From assembly GCF_021648885.1 (NCBI RefSeq), contig NZ_JAKJHZ010000003.1, positions 310,001 through 374,000 on the forward strand: a DNA stretch of 64,000 bases. The letters run 5' to 3'. Both the position numbers and the translations under genes were made by a program. The notes beneath the pieces are model-generated. The model was not told where the DNA came from. It searched no databases and saw only the letters and a list, made by a program, of their open reading frames with translations. Of the stretch, positions 52,835-63,554 are shown in pieces. Within the stretch, counting starts at the first letter, position 1; each line of letters starts with the position of its first letter. Source of the DNA: Nocardioides potassii. Lineage in GTDB: Bacteria; Actinomycetota; Actinomycetes; Propionibacteriales; Nocardioidaceae.

Positions 52835-54970
52835 CTAGGGTCGAGACGCCGCCGGTCGGGCGACCGCACGCAGGACCCGTGCCTCCTCGGGCGCGAGCAC
52901 GGGCAGCGCCACCCCGACCCGGGCCAGGACGTGCCCGGCGAGCCCGACCCCGGACGCGGACCAGGAGCCGGTGAGGTCGGCCCCGCCCCCGGACGGCGGA
53001 AGCTCCTCGGTCAGGTCGTAGGTGAGAGCGGGGTCGAGCCCGGTGAGCCGCAGCGGAGCAGGGTGCTGGGTCTCCGTCTGCGCGACGCTGGCCACGACGT
53101 ACCACGCCTCGGACCTGTCGTCGGCCACGACGCCGGTCACGACGACGGCGGGGTCCGGGTGGTCGGGGTGCACGAGGCTCCCGGAGGCGATGAGAGGGCG
53201 CACGCGCTTGTGCAGGTCGATCCACGAGCGGAGCTCGGCGAGACCCGCCTCGTCGAGCTGCGTCATGTCCCACTCGATACCGAACGAGTAGAGCAGCGCG
53301 GTCGCGGCGCGGTAGCGCAACGCGTGCGTCCGACCCGTGGTGTGCGAGGTCGGCCCGCCCACGTGCGAGCCCATCAGCTCGGGTGGGACCAGCAACGACG
53401 TCCACCTCTGGAGGTGCTGCCGCTCGAGGGGGTCGATCGTGTCACTCGGCCAGATGCGGTCGGTGCGCGTCAGGACCTCGGCATCCACCCGTGCGCCTCC
53501 GGACGAGCACGACTCGATCTCGAGCGCGGGGTGGGCGTCGCGCAGCTCGTCGAGCAGCCGGTAGGCCGCCAGCGTCTGGCCGTGCACCGCCGGCCGGCCC
53601 GCGTGCGTCGCGTCGGTGAGGTCGCGGTTGTGGTCCCACTTGAGGTAGGAGATGTCCAGCCCGTCGAGGAGGGCGAGGAGCGCGTCGCGCACGTCCGCGA
53701 AGGCGTCGTCGTCCTGCAGGTCGAGGACCTGCTGGTGGCGCCACTCGGGTGGCAGTCCTGCCCGCCCCCGCAGCACCCGCTCCGGGTGCTCGCGGGCGAC
53801 CTCGGAGTCGAGGTTGACCATCTCGGGTTCCACCCAGAGGCCGAACTCCATGCCGCGGCCGGTGACGTGCTGCACCAGCGGGCCGAGGCCGTCGGGCCAG
53901 ATCGTCGGGTCGACCCGCCAGTCGCCGAGCGCGGAGGTGTCGTCGCGGCGCCCCAGGAACCACCCGTCGTCGAGGACGAAGCGCTCGACGCCGACCGACG
54001 CGGCCACGTCCGCGAGCTCGGTGAGCCGCTCGAGCGACTGGTCGAAGTAGACCGCCTCCCACGTGTTGGCGATGACCGGCCGATCGGTGCGTTCGCGGGG
54101 TGCCACCGCGCGCAGGTGGGCGTGGAAACGGTGGCTGAGCGGGTCGAGGCCGGCGGGCGACCACGAGCCGAGCAGCCAGGGGGACCGGTAGGTCTCGCCC
54201 GGCGCGAGCACGACCTCGCCTGCCGTGAGCAGCTCGCCACCGCCGAGGAGGCAGTCGCCCTCCGGCGTGCGCTCGGCGTACGTCGTGTGGTTGCCGCTCC
54301 AGGCGGTGTGCACGGCCCACACCTCACCGCTGGCGAAGTCGAAGCCCGGTGTGCCCGACACCAGGAGGAGGGTGGCGTCGTGGCCGGTGCGGCCGTGCCG
54401 CGCGTCCCGACGGTGCGTGCCCTGCACCCAGGGGTGGCGCTGGGGAGCGCGCTCCTTGCACCACCTCCCGGTGAGGTCGAGCAGCTCGGTGGCGTGCGCC
54501 CCGACCGGGAGCGCCGACAGCACGGAGGTCAGGTGGAGGTCGCCGTCGGCGGCGTTGGTGACCGACGTCCGCGTGTGGAGCAGGCCGCCGTCGTCCAGCG
54601 CGAGCTGGACCATGACGTCCCAGCCCGCCTCGGCGTCGCTCGAGGTGCAGGTGAGGGCGCTGTCGCCGACGCTGGTCTGCCACTCGACCAGGCTGGGCGC
54701 CGCCGCGGCGGAGTCGCCGCCCACCCGGTGACCCTCCAGCGCGGGGGTGCCGGCGAAACCGCGGGTGCCGTCGGGCACGAGGCCCGTCGCGCGCGGGACG
54801 TCGTACGACGACCGCGCGACGCCCGGCCGCCGGGCCGCGACCAGGGCGGCGAGGGCGTCGTCGTCCAGGTCGCCCAGCCCGGCGCCCCAGTGCGCGACGA
54901 ACGGGATCCCGGCGTCGTCGCTGCCCAGCACGATGCTGACGCCACCGTTGCTCAGGTGCGCCACGGTCAT
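52835..54970 (-). CDS. Alpha-galactosidase, GH36
   Basis: The product is 711 residues, the usual length. The nucleophile Asp is in ISYLKWDHNRDL and the acid/base Asp in RIWPSDTIDPLERQ; FVLDDGWFLGRRDD, GLWVEPEMVN and IESCSSGGARVD are signature blocks. It hydrolyses terminal alpha-1,6-galactose from melibiose or raffinose-type sugars. No signal peptide, so it is cytoplasmic. The start overlaps the DeoR stop by 4 bases. Confidence 0.95.
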   Translation of the reverse strand: MTVAHLSNGGVSIVLGSDDAGIPFVAHWGAGLGDLDDDALAALVAARRPGVARSSYDVPRATGLVPDGTRGFAGTPALEGHRVGGDSAAAAPSLVEWQTSVGDSALTCTSSDAEAGWDVMVQLALDDGGLLHTRTSVTNAADGDLHLTSVLSALPVGAHATELLDLTGRWCKERAPQRHPWVQGTHRRDARHGRTGHDATLLLVSGTPGFDFASGEVWAVHTAWSGNHTTYAERTPEGDCLLGGGELLTAGEVVLAPGETYRSPWLLGSWSPAGLDPLSHRFHAHLRAVAPRERTDRPVIANTWEAVYFDQSLERLTELADVAASVGVERFVLDDGWFLGRRDDTSALGDWRVDPTIWPDGLGPLVQHVTGRGMEFGLWVEPEMVNLDSEVAREHPERVLRGRAGLPPEWRHQQVLDLQDDDAFADVRDALLALLDGLDISYLKWDHNRDLTDATHAGRPAVHGQTLAAYRLLDELRDAHPALEIESCSSGGARVDAEVLTRTDRIWPSDTIDPLERQHLQRWTSLLVPPELMGSHVGGPTSHTTGRTHALRYRAATALLYSFGIEWDMTQLDEAGLAELRSWIDLHKRVRPLIASGSLVHPDHPDPAVVVTGVVADDRSEAWYVVASVAQTETQHPAPLRLTGLDPALTYDLTEELPPSGGGADLTGSWSASGVGLAGHVLARVGVALPVLAPEEARVLRAVARPAASRP

Positions 54971-55770
54971 GCGTCGTCCACCTCGTCGAGGTCGTCGACC
55001 GGGTCGACCACCAGCAGCTCGCCGACGTGGTCGGTCAGGGCGCCGCTGGCCTGGGCGGGCAGCCCGGAGTCGGTGACGAGCACGTCGGCCTCCGAGAGCC
55101 CGGCCATGCTGCTGAGACCCACGACGCCCCACTTGCTGGAGTCGGCGCACACGATGAGCCGCCGCGACCGCTCGATCATGGCGCGGTTGGTCTCGGATTC
55201 GAGGAGGTTGGGCGTGCTGTAGCCCGCGCGCACGTCCATCCCGTGCACGCCCATGAAGAAGGCGTCGACGTGCAGGCTGCGGAGCGAGGACACCGCCACG
55301 GGGCCCACCAGGGCGTCGGACGGGGTTCGCAGGCCACCCGTCAGCAGCACCGACGTCGTGGGCTCGCCGAGGCGGTGGAGGACATCGGCCACCCACACCG
55401 AGTTGGTCACGACGGTCAGGTCCGGGATCCGGGCGATGTGCTCGGTGAGCGCGTGCGTGGTGGTGCCGGCCGAGACCGCGATGGCCATGCCGGGTCGCAC
55501 CAGGTCGGCAGCAGCGGTCGCGATCGCCTCCTTCTCCCGGCGGTGCTGGACCGACTTCGCGGCGAAGCCCGGCTCCGACGACGACGGCTCGGCGACGGCG
55601 AGCGCGCCACCGTGGACCTTCTCCAGCAGGCCCTCGCGGTGCAGCGCCACCAGGTCGCGCCGCACGGTCATGTCGGACACGCCCAGCAGCTCGACGAGGT
55701 CGGTGACGCGCACGGTCCCGTCGCGGCTGAGCTCGGAGAGGATCCGGCCCCGTCGCTGCGCCGCGAGCAT
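54967..55770 (-). CDS. DeoR-family regulator
   Basis: The product is 267 residues. The N-terminal HTH (RILSELSRDGTVRVTDLVELLGVSDMTVRRDLVAL) is standard DeoR, and the sugar-phosphate-binding DeoRC domain has VSAGTTTHALTEHI and VLLTGGLRTPSDALVGP. It lies between the two galactosidase genes (1-base overlap with GH42, 4-base with GH36), so it is likely the operon's own regulator. Its effector would be a sugar phosphate. Confidence 0.92.
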   Translation of the reverse strand: MLAAQRRGRILSELSRDGTVRVTDLVELLGVSDMTVRRDLVALHREGLLEKVHGGALAVAEPSSSEPGFAAKSVQHRREKEAIATAAADLVRPGMAIAVSAGTTTHALTEHIARIPDLTVVTNSVWVADVLHRLGEPTTSVLLTGGLRTPSDALVGPVAVSSLRSLHVDAFFMGVHGMDVRAGYSTPNLLESETNRAMIERSRRLIVCADSSKWGVVGLSSMAGLSEADVLVTDSGLPAQASGALTDHVGELLVVDPVDDLDEVDDA

Positions 55771-57791
55771 CAGGACCTCCGGCCGGCAAGGTCGAGGGTC
55801 TCGCGGACGACGGCGACCCCGCCCGGCGGGACGAGGAGGTCGCCGGCGACGGGGCGACCGGTGACCAGCTCGACGCCGTCGACGGGGACCGGGGCTTCGT
55901 CGTCCCCGTGGTTGATCACGAAGAGCCAGCTGGCGTCGTCCCTCGCCCTCCGGGTCACCTCGACGGACGGGGAGGCGCCGGGCAGCCGTGCTGCACCGGA
56001 CTCGCCCACCAGTCGCTCGACGAGGCGGTCGGTACCGGCGGCGTCGAGCCGGGTGGCGACGTACCAGGCGCTCCCGCGACCCACGTCGTGTCGTGTCACG
56101 GCAGGCAGTCCGGCTGCCGGGCCGTCGGCATGGGTCGCCACCGCCTCGGCGCCGGCGAGCTCGAGGTCCTCGGTCCACACGTCGGCCGTCACCGCGTCCG
56201 CACCGAGGCCCTCCACCTGCACCGACTCGCCCTCGAGCAGCGGCATGAGCTCCGTGACGCGCACCCCGAGGAGGTCGCGGAAGGCGCCTGGGTAGCCGCC
56301 GAGCCGGATGTGGTCGGACTCGTCGACGATGCCGCTGAAGTAGGTCACGACCACTGTCGTACCCCGTTCGGCTGCCGCCACGAGCGCGGCGACCGTCTCG
56401 TCGGAGACCAGGTAGAGGGTCGGGACCACGACGAGCGTGTAGGGCGACAGGTCGGCCGTCGGGTGGACGACGTCGACCCCGACCCCGTACGCCGACAGCG
56501 CGCGGTGGAGGTCCTCGGCGCGGTCGCGGTAGCGGACGTCGACGCTCGGGTGCGAGTCGAGCTCGCACCCCCACCACGCCTCGTAGTCGAAGAGGATCGC
56601 GGTGTCGTTGCGGGCCTCGCTCCCCGTGACCTCCTCGATCGCGTCGAGGATGCCGGAGAGCTCGACCACCTCGCGCCACTGCCGGGTGTCGGTGCCGGCG
56701 TGGGGGAGCAGCCCGGAGTGGAACTTCTCGGCGCCCGCCCGCGAGGCTCGCCACTGGAAGTAGAGCACCGCGTCGGCGCCGTGCGCGACGTGGGCGAGGC
56801 TGTTGCGGATCATCTCGCCCGGCCGCTTGGCGCGGTTGCGGGGCTGCCAGTTGACCGCGCTCGTCGAGTGCTCCATCAGCAACCACGGGCGTCCGCCGGC
56901 CGTGCCGCGCGTCAGGTCGGCGCTGAACGCGAGCTCGTGGTGGCCGCCTGCATCGGCGGCGATGAGGTAGTGGTCGTTGGAGACGACGTCGAGCTCGCGC
57001 CCCCACCGCAGGTAGTCCATCTCCATCGTCTGGCGCATGACCATGAAGTTCGTGGTCACCGGCACCCCGGGGGAGACGCGGTGCAGCACGTCGCGCTCGA
57101 CGACGAAGTTGTCGAGCAGCTGGTCGGAGGAGAAGCGCAGGAAGTCGAGCTGCTGGGTCGGGTTGGCGTGGGTCGGCGCGCTCCTCGGCGGCAGCACCTG
57201 CGCGAAGTCGTCGTAGCGCTGCGACCAGAAGGCGGTGCCCCAGGCCTCGTTGAGCCCCGCCACGTCGCCGTACCGGTCGCGCAGCCACGTGCGGAACGCC
57301 TCGGCGCTGACGTCGCAGTAGCACCGGGCGTTGTGGCAGCCGATCTCGTTGGACACGTGCCACAGCGCGAGCGCGGGGTGGTCGCGGTAGCGCTCGGCCA
57401 TCGCGGTGCAGAGCTCGAGCGCGTGCTCGCGGTAGACCGGGGAGCTGGGGCAGAAGGACTGCCGGCCTCCCGGCCAGAGCGTCCGCCCGTCCTGGGTGAC
57501 GGGCAGCATCTCCGGGTGGCGCTGGGTCAGCCACGGGGGTGGCGACGCGGTGGCGGTCGCCAGGTCGACGCGGACGCCCGCGGCGTGGAGCTCGTCCATC
57601 TGCTCGTCGAGCCATCCGAACTCCCAGGCACCCGGTCGGGGTTGGATCCACGCCCACGAGAACACGCCCACGGTCACCAGGTCCACGCCGGCGGCGCGCA
57701 TCAGCTCGCGGTCCTCGCGATGTGCCGTGGTGTCCCACTGCTCGGGGTTGTAGTCGCCACCGAAGGCGAGGGGCGGCAGGGGCGTCGGCAT
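55770..57791 (-). CDS. Beta-galactosidase, GH42
   Basis: The product is 673 residues. FGGDYNPEQW opens the barrel; the acid/base Glu is in WHVSNEIGCHN, the nucleophile Glu in LLMEHSTSAVNWQPRN. The zinc-cluster Cys motif CHNARCYC is present. Domains B (trimerisation) and C follow to the end. No signal peptide, so it hydrolyses imported galactosides. I start at ATG 57791; 12 residues upstream could be added in the same frame. Confidence 0.95.
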   Translation of the reverse strand: MPTPLPPLAFGGDYNPEQWDTTAHREDRELMRAAGVDLVTVGVFSWAWIQPRPGAWEFGWLDEQMDELHAAGVRVDLATATASPPPWLTQRHPEMLPVTQDGRTLWPGGRQSFCPSSPVYREHALELCTAMAERYRDHPALALWHVSNEIGCHNARCYCDVSAEAFRTWLRDRYGDVAGLNEAWGTAFWSQRYDDFAQVLPPRSAPTHANPTQQLDFLRFSSDQLLDNFVVERDVLHRVSPGVPVTTNFMVMRQTMEMDYLRWGRELDVVSNDHYLIAADAGGHHELAFSADLTRGTAGGRPWLLMEHSTSAVNWQPRNRAKRPGEMIRNSLAHVAHGADAVLYFQWRASRAGAEKFHSGLLPHAGTDTRQWREVVELSGILDAIEEVTGSEARNDTAILFDYEAWWGCELDSHPSVDVRYRDRAEDLHRALSAYGVGVDVVHPTADLSPYTLVVVPTLYLVSDETVAALVAAAERGTTVVVTYFSGIVDESDHIRLGGYPGAFRDLLGVRVTELMPLLEGESVQVEGLGADAVTADVWTEDLELAGAEAVATHADGPAAGLPAVTRHDVGRGSAWYVATRLDAAGTDRLVERLVGESGAARLPGASPSVEVTRRARDDASWLFVINHGDDEAPVPVDGVELVTGRPVAGDLLVPPGGVAVVRETLDLAGRRS

Positions 57792-57822
57792 GCGCCCACT
57801 GTGGCGACCCTCACGTGGGGAA

Positions 57823-57920
57823 GTCAACGTTTCAACCGTGGATTACGTCGAAAAATGTTTGATCAAGTCCGAATTGAGGCGGGTTTGGCCTTGACGAGGG
57901 TGTGCCGACGGTCACATGCT
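57823..57920. promoter_or_regulatory. Divergent control region of the galactosidase and ABC operons
   Basis: GTCAACGTTTCAAC (57823-57836) and TTGATCAA (57859-57866, a perfect palindrome) are operator candidates for the DeoR regulator. For the ABC operon TTGACG (57891-57896) and CATGCT (57915-57920) are spaced by 18 bases. GGAGG (57948-57952) is the ribosome site, 6 bases from the GTG at 57959. Confidence 0.45.
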
Positions 57921-57958
57921 GTGGCTCCCTGTTCGGTTTTGTCCCCCGGAGGTCTCCC

Positions 57959-59290
57959 GTGTCACGTCCCCTCTCCACCGCCATCCCCCGCTCCACCGTG
58001 GCCACGACGGCCGCGACGCGCCGCTCCGTGCTCCGAGGGCTGGGGCTCGGCGGGCTCGCCGTCGGCGGTGCCAGCCTGCTCGCGGCGTGTGGCGGCGACA
58101 GCGGCGGCGGTGCTGCCAGCGGGTCGGGCGCGACGGTGAAGTTCGGCATCAACGAGGCGGAGGGCGCGGGCGCGGCCCACGACCGCCTGGCCGCGATCGC
58201 GCAGGCCTACCAGAAGGAGTCCGGGACCAAGGTCGAGGTCAACGCGGTCGACCACAACACCTTCCAGGAGAGCATCAACACCTATCTCCAGGGCACGCCC
58301 GACGACGTCTTCACCTGGTTCGCCGGGTTCCGGATGGCGCAGTTCGCCGAGAACGGCCTGATCACCGACCTCAGCGACGAGTGGCCCATCGACGGCCTCA
58401 ACGACTCCTTCAAGCAGGCGTCCACCGCGGCCGACGGCAAGCAGTACTTCGTGCCCATCAGCTACTACCCGTGGGCCGTCTTCTACCGCAAGTCGGTCTT
58501 CGAGAAGAACGGCTGGGAGGCGCCGACCACCAACGACGACTTCATGGCGCTGATGGACGACATGCAGGGCAAGGGCATCACGCCGTTCGCGTTCGGCGAC
58601 AAGGACGGCTGGCCGGCGATGGGGACGTTCGACATCCTCAACATGCGCCTCAACGGCTTCGACTTCCACATGAGCCTGATGGCCGGCGACGAGGCCTGGG
58701 ACGGCGACGAGGTCAAGGGCGTCTTCGACACGTGGCGCAAGCTCCTGCCCTACCACCAGGCCGACCCGCTCGGGCGTACGTGGCAGGAGGCCGCCACCGC
58801 GATGGGCAAGGGCGAGTGCGGCATGTACCTGCTCGGCACCTTCGTCGTCGACGCCCTCGGCGAGAACGGCGAGGACCTCGACTTCTTCACCTTCCCCGAG
58901 CTCGACTCCTCCATCGGCTCGGACGCGCTCGACGCGCCGATCGACGGCTTCTGCGTCGCCGCGGCGGGCAAGAACCAAGAGGCGGGCAAGGCGATGGCGA
59001 AGTGGCTCGGCAGCGCCGCCGCGGCCGACGCGGGCAACAACGCCGCCGACGCGCCCTTCATCGCCGCCAACTCCGGCGCCAGCACCTCCACCTACAGCGA
59101 CCTGCAGAAGAAGTCGGCCGAGGTCGTCGGCGCGGCTGCCAACATCGCGCAGTTCATGGACCGCGACACCAACGCCGACTTCGCCAACACGGTCATGATC
59201 CCGTCCATCCAGGCGTTCCTGAAGAACCCGGACGACATCGACGGGGTGACGGCCAGCATCCAGGAGCAGGCCAACTCCATCTTCGGCTGA
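57959..59290 (+). CDS. ABC sugar transporter, substrate-binding lipoprotein
   Basis: The product is 443 residues. The signal is Tat-like (TRRSVLRGLGLGGLAVGG) and ends in a lipobox SLLAAC with Cys 44. The mature domain (VNAVDHNTFQESINTYLQGTPDDVFTWFAGFRMAQFAENGLI) is a family 1 carbohydrate-binding type. It sits divergent from GH42, so galactosides are a likely ligand. It opens the operon with two permease genes. Confidence 0.92.
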   Translation: MSRPLSTAIPRSTVATTAATRRSVLRGLGLGGLAVGGASLLAACGGDSGGGAASGSGATVKFGINEAEGAGAAHDRLAAIAQAYQKESGTKVEVNAVDHNTFQESINTYLQGTPDDVFTWFAGFRMAQFAENGLITDLSDEWPIDGLNDSFKQASTAADGKQYFVPISYYPWAVFYRKSVFEKNGWEAPTTNDDFMALMDDMQGKGITPFAFGDKDGWPAMGTFDILNMRLNGFDFHMSLMAGDEAWDGDEVKGVFDTWRKLLPYHQADPLGRTWQEAATAMGKGECGMYLLGTFVVDALGENGEDLDFFTFPELDSSIGSDALDAPIDGFCVAAAGKNQEAGKAMAKWLGSAAAADAGNNAADAPFIAANSGASTSTYSDLQKKSAEVVGAAANIAQFMDRDTNADFANTVMIPSIQAFLKNPDDIDGVTASIQEQANSIFG

Positions 59291-59293
59291 GTC

Positions 59294-60229
59294 ATGACAC
59301 ACCTCGACGAGGCGCCACGGTCGGAGAAGGCCGTGGCGCCCGCCCAGGGCCGCGAGAAGAAGCTGCCGGGCCGTGACCGGTTGACCGTCATCACGATGGT
59401 GGCGATCCCGCTCGTCCTCGTCGTCCTGCTCGTGTGGGTGCCGGCGCTGCTGTCGGTCGCGCTGTCGTTCGGCAAGTGGAACGGGTTCGGCGACATCGAC
59501 ACCATCGAGTGGGTCGGCGTCCAGAACTACAAGGACATCTTCACGATCTACCCGGCGTTCTGGCCGGCGGTGCAGCACAACCTCATCTGGCTGGGATTCC
59601 TCTTCCTGTTCCCGACCGTGCTGGGGATGCTGCTCGCCGTGGTGCTGGACCGCGAGATGCGGGGCAGCCGGTTCTACCAGACGGCGTTCTACATGCCGGT
59701 GGTGCTGTCGCTGGCCCTCATCGGCTTCATCTGGCAGCTCTTCTACTCCCGCGACCAGGGGCTCATCAACCAGGTGTTCCACAGCGAGGTCGACTGGTAC
59801 GGCGACCCCGACATCAACCTCTGGGCGGTGCTGGTCGCCACCGCGTGGCGTCACACCGGCTACATCATGCTCATCTACCTGGCCGGGCTGAAGGGCATCG
59901 ACGCCAGCCTGCGCGAGGCCGCCGCCGTCGACGGCGCCAACGAGGTGCGCACCTTCTTCAGCGTGATCTTCCCGGTGATGCGGCCCATCAACATGGTCGT
60001 CGTCGTCATCGTGGTGATCGAGTCGCTGCGTGCCTTCGACCTGGTGTGGGTCATCAACAAGGGCCGCAACGGGCTGGAGGTCATCGGCGCGCTGGTGGCG
60101 CAGAACGTGATCGGTGAGGCGACGCGGTACGGCTTCGGCTCCGCGCTCGCGGTGATCATGATGCTGATCTCGTCGGTCTTCATCACCATCTACCTACGGA
60201 CCGTCTTCCGCGAGGAGCGACAGCGATGA
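59294..60229 (+). CDS. ABC sugar transporter permease 1 (MalF type)
   Basis: The product is 311 residues with six membrane segments. The EAA loop is LREAAAVDGANEVRTFFSVIFPVMRP. It pairs with the next permease, whose start overlaps its stop by 4 bases. No ATPase gene is in this operon. Confidence 0.93.
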   Translation: MTHLDEAPRSEKAVAPAQGREKKLPGRDRLTVITMVAIPLVLVVLLVWVPALLSVALSFGKWNGFGDIDTIEWVGVQNYKDIFTIYPAFWPAVQHNLIWLGFLFLFPTVLGMLLAVVLDREMRGSRFYQTAFYMPVVLSLALIGFIWQLFYSRDQGLINQVFHSEVDWYGDPDINLWAVLVATAWRHTGYIMLIYLAGLKGIDASLREAAAVDGANEVRTFFSVIFPVMRPINMVVVVIVVIESLRAFDLVWVINKGRNGLEVIGALVAQNVIGEATRYGFGSALAVIMMLISSVFITIYLRTVFREERQR

Positions 60230-61155
60230 CCTACGAGACCCCCGTCGCGGTCGCGCCACCCGAGCGCCGCGCGGCCGCGCCGGTGCGCCGGGAGGGTGGC
60301 GTGCTCAGCCAGCGTCGCGGCACGGTGGCGACGGTGATCATGGCGGTGCTCGCGCTGCTCTGGCTCTTCCCGCTCGTGTGGGCGCTCATCAACTCCTTCC
60401 GCGAGTACGAGTACACCCAGGTCAACGGCTACCTGTCCTTCGGCGGCTGGACCACCAGCAACTACCGGCAGGCCTGGTCGCAGGGCGACTTCGGCCTGCA
60501 CATGAAGAACTCGTTCCTCATCACCGTGCCGGCGGTGCTGCTGACGCTCTGGCTCTCCTCGATGGTCGCGTTCGTGCTGGCTCGCTTCAGCTACCGCTTC
60601 AACCTCGCGCTGCTGGGAGTCTTCCTGGCCGCCAACCTGCTGCCGCCGCAGGCCCTGCTCATCCCGGTCTTCCGGATGTTCCGCGAGGTCCCGCTGCCCT
60701 ACTTCATGAGCGACTCGGGATCGATGCTCAACAGCTTCTGGGCGCTGATCCTCGTCAACACCGCGTTCCAGATGGGCTTCTGCACGTTCGTGCTCAGCAA
60801 CTACATGAAGACGCTCCCGCACGAGATCTACGAGTCGGCCGAGCTCGACGGGGCGAGCGTGTGGCGGCAGTACTGGCAGCTGACGATGCCGCTGGTGCGT
60901 CCTGCGCTCGCGGCACTCGCGACGCTCCAGGTCACCTGGGTCTACAACGAGTTCTTCTGGGCCACGGTGCTGATCCAGCAGGGCGACAAGCTGCCGGTCA
61001 CCTCGGCCCTCAACAACCTGCGGGGCCAGTTCTTCACCGACACCAACCTGGTCGCGGCCGGATCGATCATCGTCGCGCTGCCGGTCCTCGTGGTGTTCTT
61101 CGCCCTGCAGAAGCAGTTCGTCTCCGGCCTCACCCTGGGCTCGACGAAGGGCTGA
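60226..61155 (+). CDS. ABC sugar transporter permease 2 (MalG type)
   Basis: The product is 309 residues with six membrane segments. The EAA loop is IYESAELDGASVWRQYWQLTMPLVRP. ATGA overlap with permease 1. The ATPase must come from elsewhere, as in the shared MsiK system of actinobacteria. It converges on nagA with a 3-base gap. Confidence 0.93.
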   Translation: MTYETPVAVAPPERRAAAPVRREGGVLSQRRGTVATVIMAVLALLWLFPLVWALINSFREYEYTQVNGYLSFGGWTTSNYRQAWSQGDFGLHMKNSFLITVPAVLLTLWLSSMVAFVLARFSYRFNLALLGVFLAANLLPPQALLIPVFRMFREVPLPYFMSDSGSMLNSFWALILVNTAFQMGFCTFVLSNYMKTLPHEIYESAELDGASVWRQYWQLTMPLVRPALAALATLQVTWVYNEFFWATVLIQQGDKLPVTSALNNLRGQFFTDTNLVAAGSIIVALPVLVVFFALQKQFVSGLTLGSTKG

Positions 61156-61158
61156 TGC

Positions 61159-62294
61159 TCAGCGGGTGACCCAGGTGCCCGCGCTCATCACCCGGACGAC
61201 CTCGAGGTCGTCGTCGAGCACGACGAGGTCGGCGCGACGGCCGGGCTCGATCGCGCCGACCCCGTCCGGCCCGTCGAGGCCCCACATCCGCGCGGGCGTC
61301 GTGCTGGCGGCGTGCACGACGTCGGCGAGGGGCAGCCCCGCCGTCCGTACGGCGAACCGGACCGCCGCGTCCATCGTGAGCGTCGAGCCCGCGATCGCGC
61401 CGTCACCGTCGTCCGACGCGAGCCGGGCGATGCCCTCGCGCACCTCGACGGCCATCTGGCCGAGCGCGTAGTCGCCGTCCGGTGCGCCGGCCGCCGCCAT
61501 CGCATCGGTGACGAGGAGGCAGCGGCCCGGCTTGGCGGCGAAGACCGTGCGGAGCACGGCGGGGTGGAGGTGGACGCCGTCGGCGATCAGCTCGACGTCG
61601 ACGGGGGAGTCGAGCAGGGCGCCGACCGGCCCGGGGTCGCGGTGGTGGAGCGGACGCATCGCGTTGAAGAGGTGGGTGCCGAGCCCGGCTCCGGCGTCGA
61701 GGGCGGCACGCGCCTCGTCGTACGTCGCGTCGGTGTGCCCGATGGCGGCGAGCACGCCGGCGTCGACGAGGCGTCGTACGGCGTCGAGGCCGCCGGGCAG
61801 CTCGGGAGCGAGGGTCACCATGCGCACGGCACCGTCGCCGGCTCCGAGCAGCGCGTCGACCGATGCAGGGTCGGGAGTGGCGAGGGATCCGGGCTGGTGG
61901 GCGCCCGAGCGCTGTGGGCTCAGCCACGGTCCCTCGAGGTGGATGCCTGCGAGCCGGCCGTCCCGGACGAGCAGCGCGAGCTCCCGCACGGCGTCGACCA
62001 TCCGGTCCTGGGTGTCGGTGACCAGGCTCGCGGCCATCGATGTGGTGCCGTGGGCGAGGTGGGTGGCGGCGACGACGTCGGCTGCGTCCGCCGTACCGGT
62101 GTCGAAGGACGCGCCGCCTCCCCCGTGGACGTGCAGGTCGACGAACCCGGGGACGACGGTCGCGTCCCCGAGGTCGACGTCGGGCGGGCGCGGCGGCGCG
62201 CCTTCGCCGACCTCGGCGATGCGCTCGCCGTCGAGGAGCAGCCACCCCGGCGCGAGGATCCGCGCCGGGGTGACCACCTGGGAGGCGGAGAGGA

Positions 62295-62298
<4 letters not shown>
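61159..62298 (-). CDS. nagA: N-acetylglucosamine-6-phosphate deacetylase
   Basis: The product is 379 residues, the usual length. Metal-site blocks are DLHVHGGGGASFDTG, AGIHLEGPWLS, IGHTDATYDEA and THLFNAMRPLHHR, with the catalytic Asp in LLVTDAMAAAG. It deacetylates GlcNAc-6-P from the PTS uptake gene upstream on the same strand (4-base overlap). Confidence 0.95.
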
Positions 62299-63550
<1,252 letters not shown>

Positions 63551-63554
<4 letters not shown>

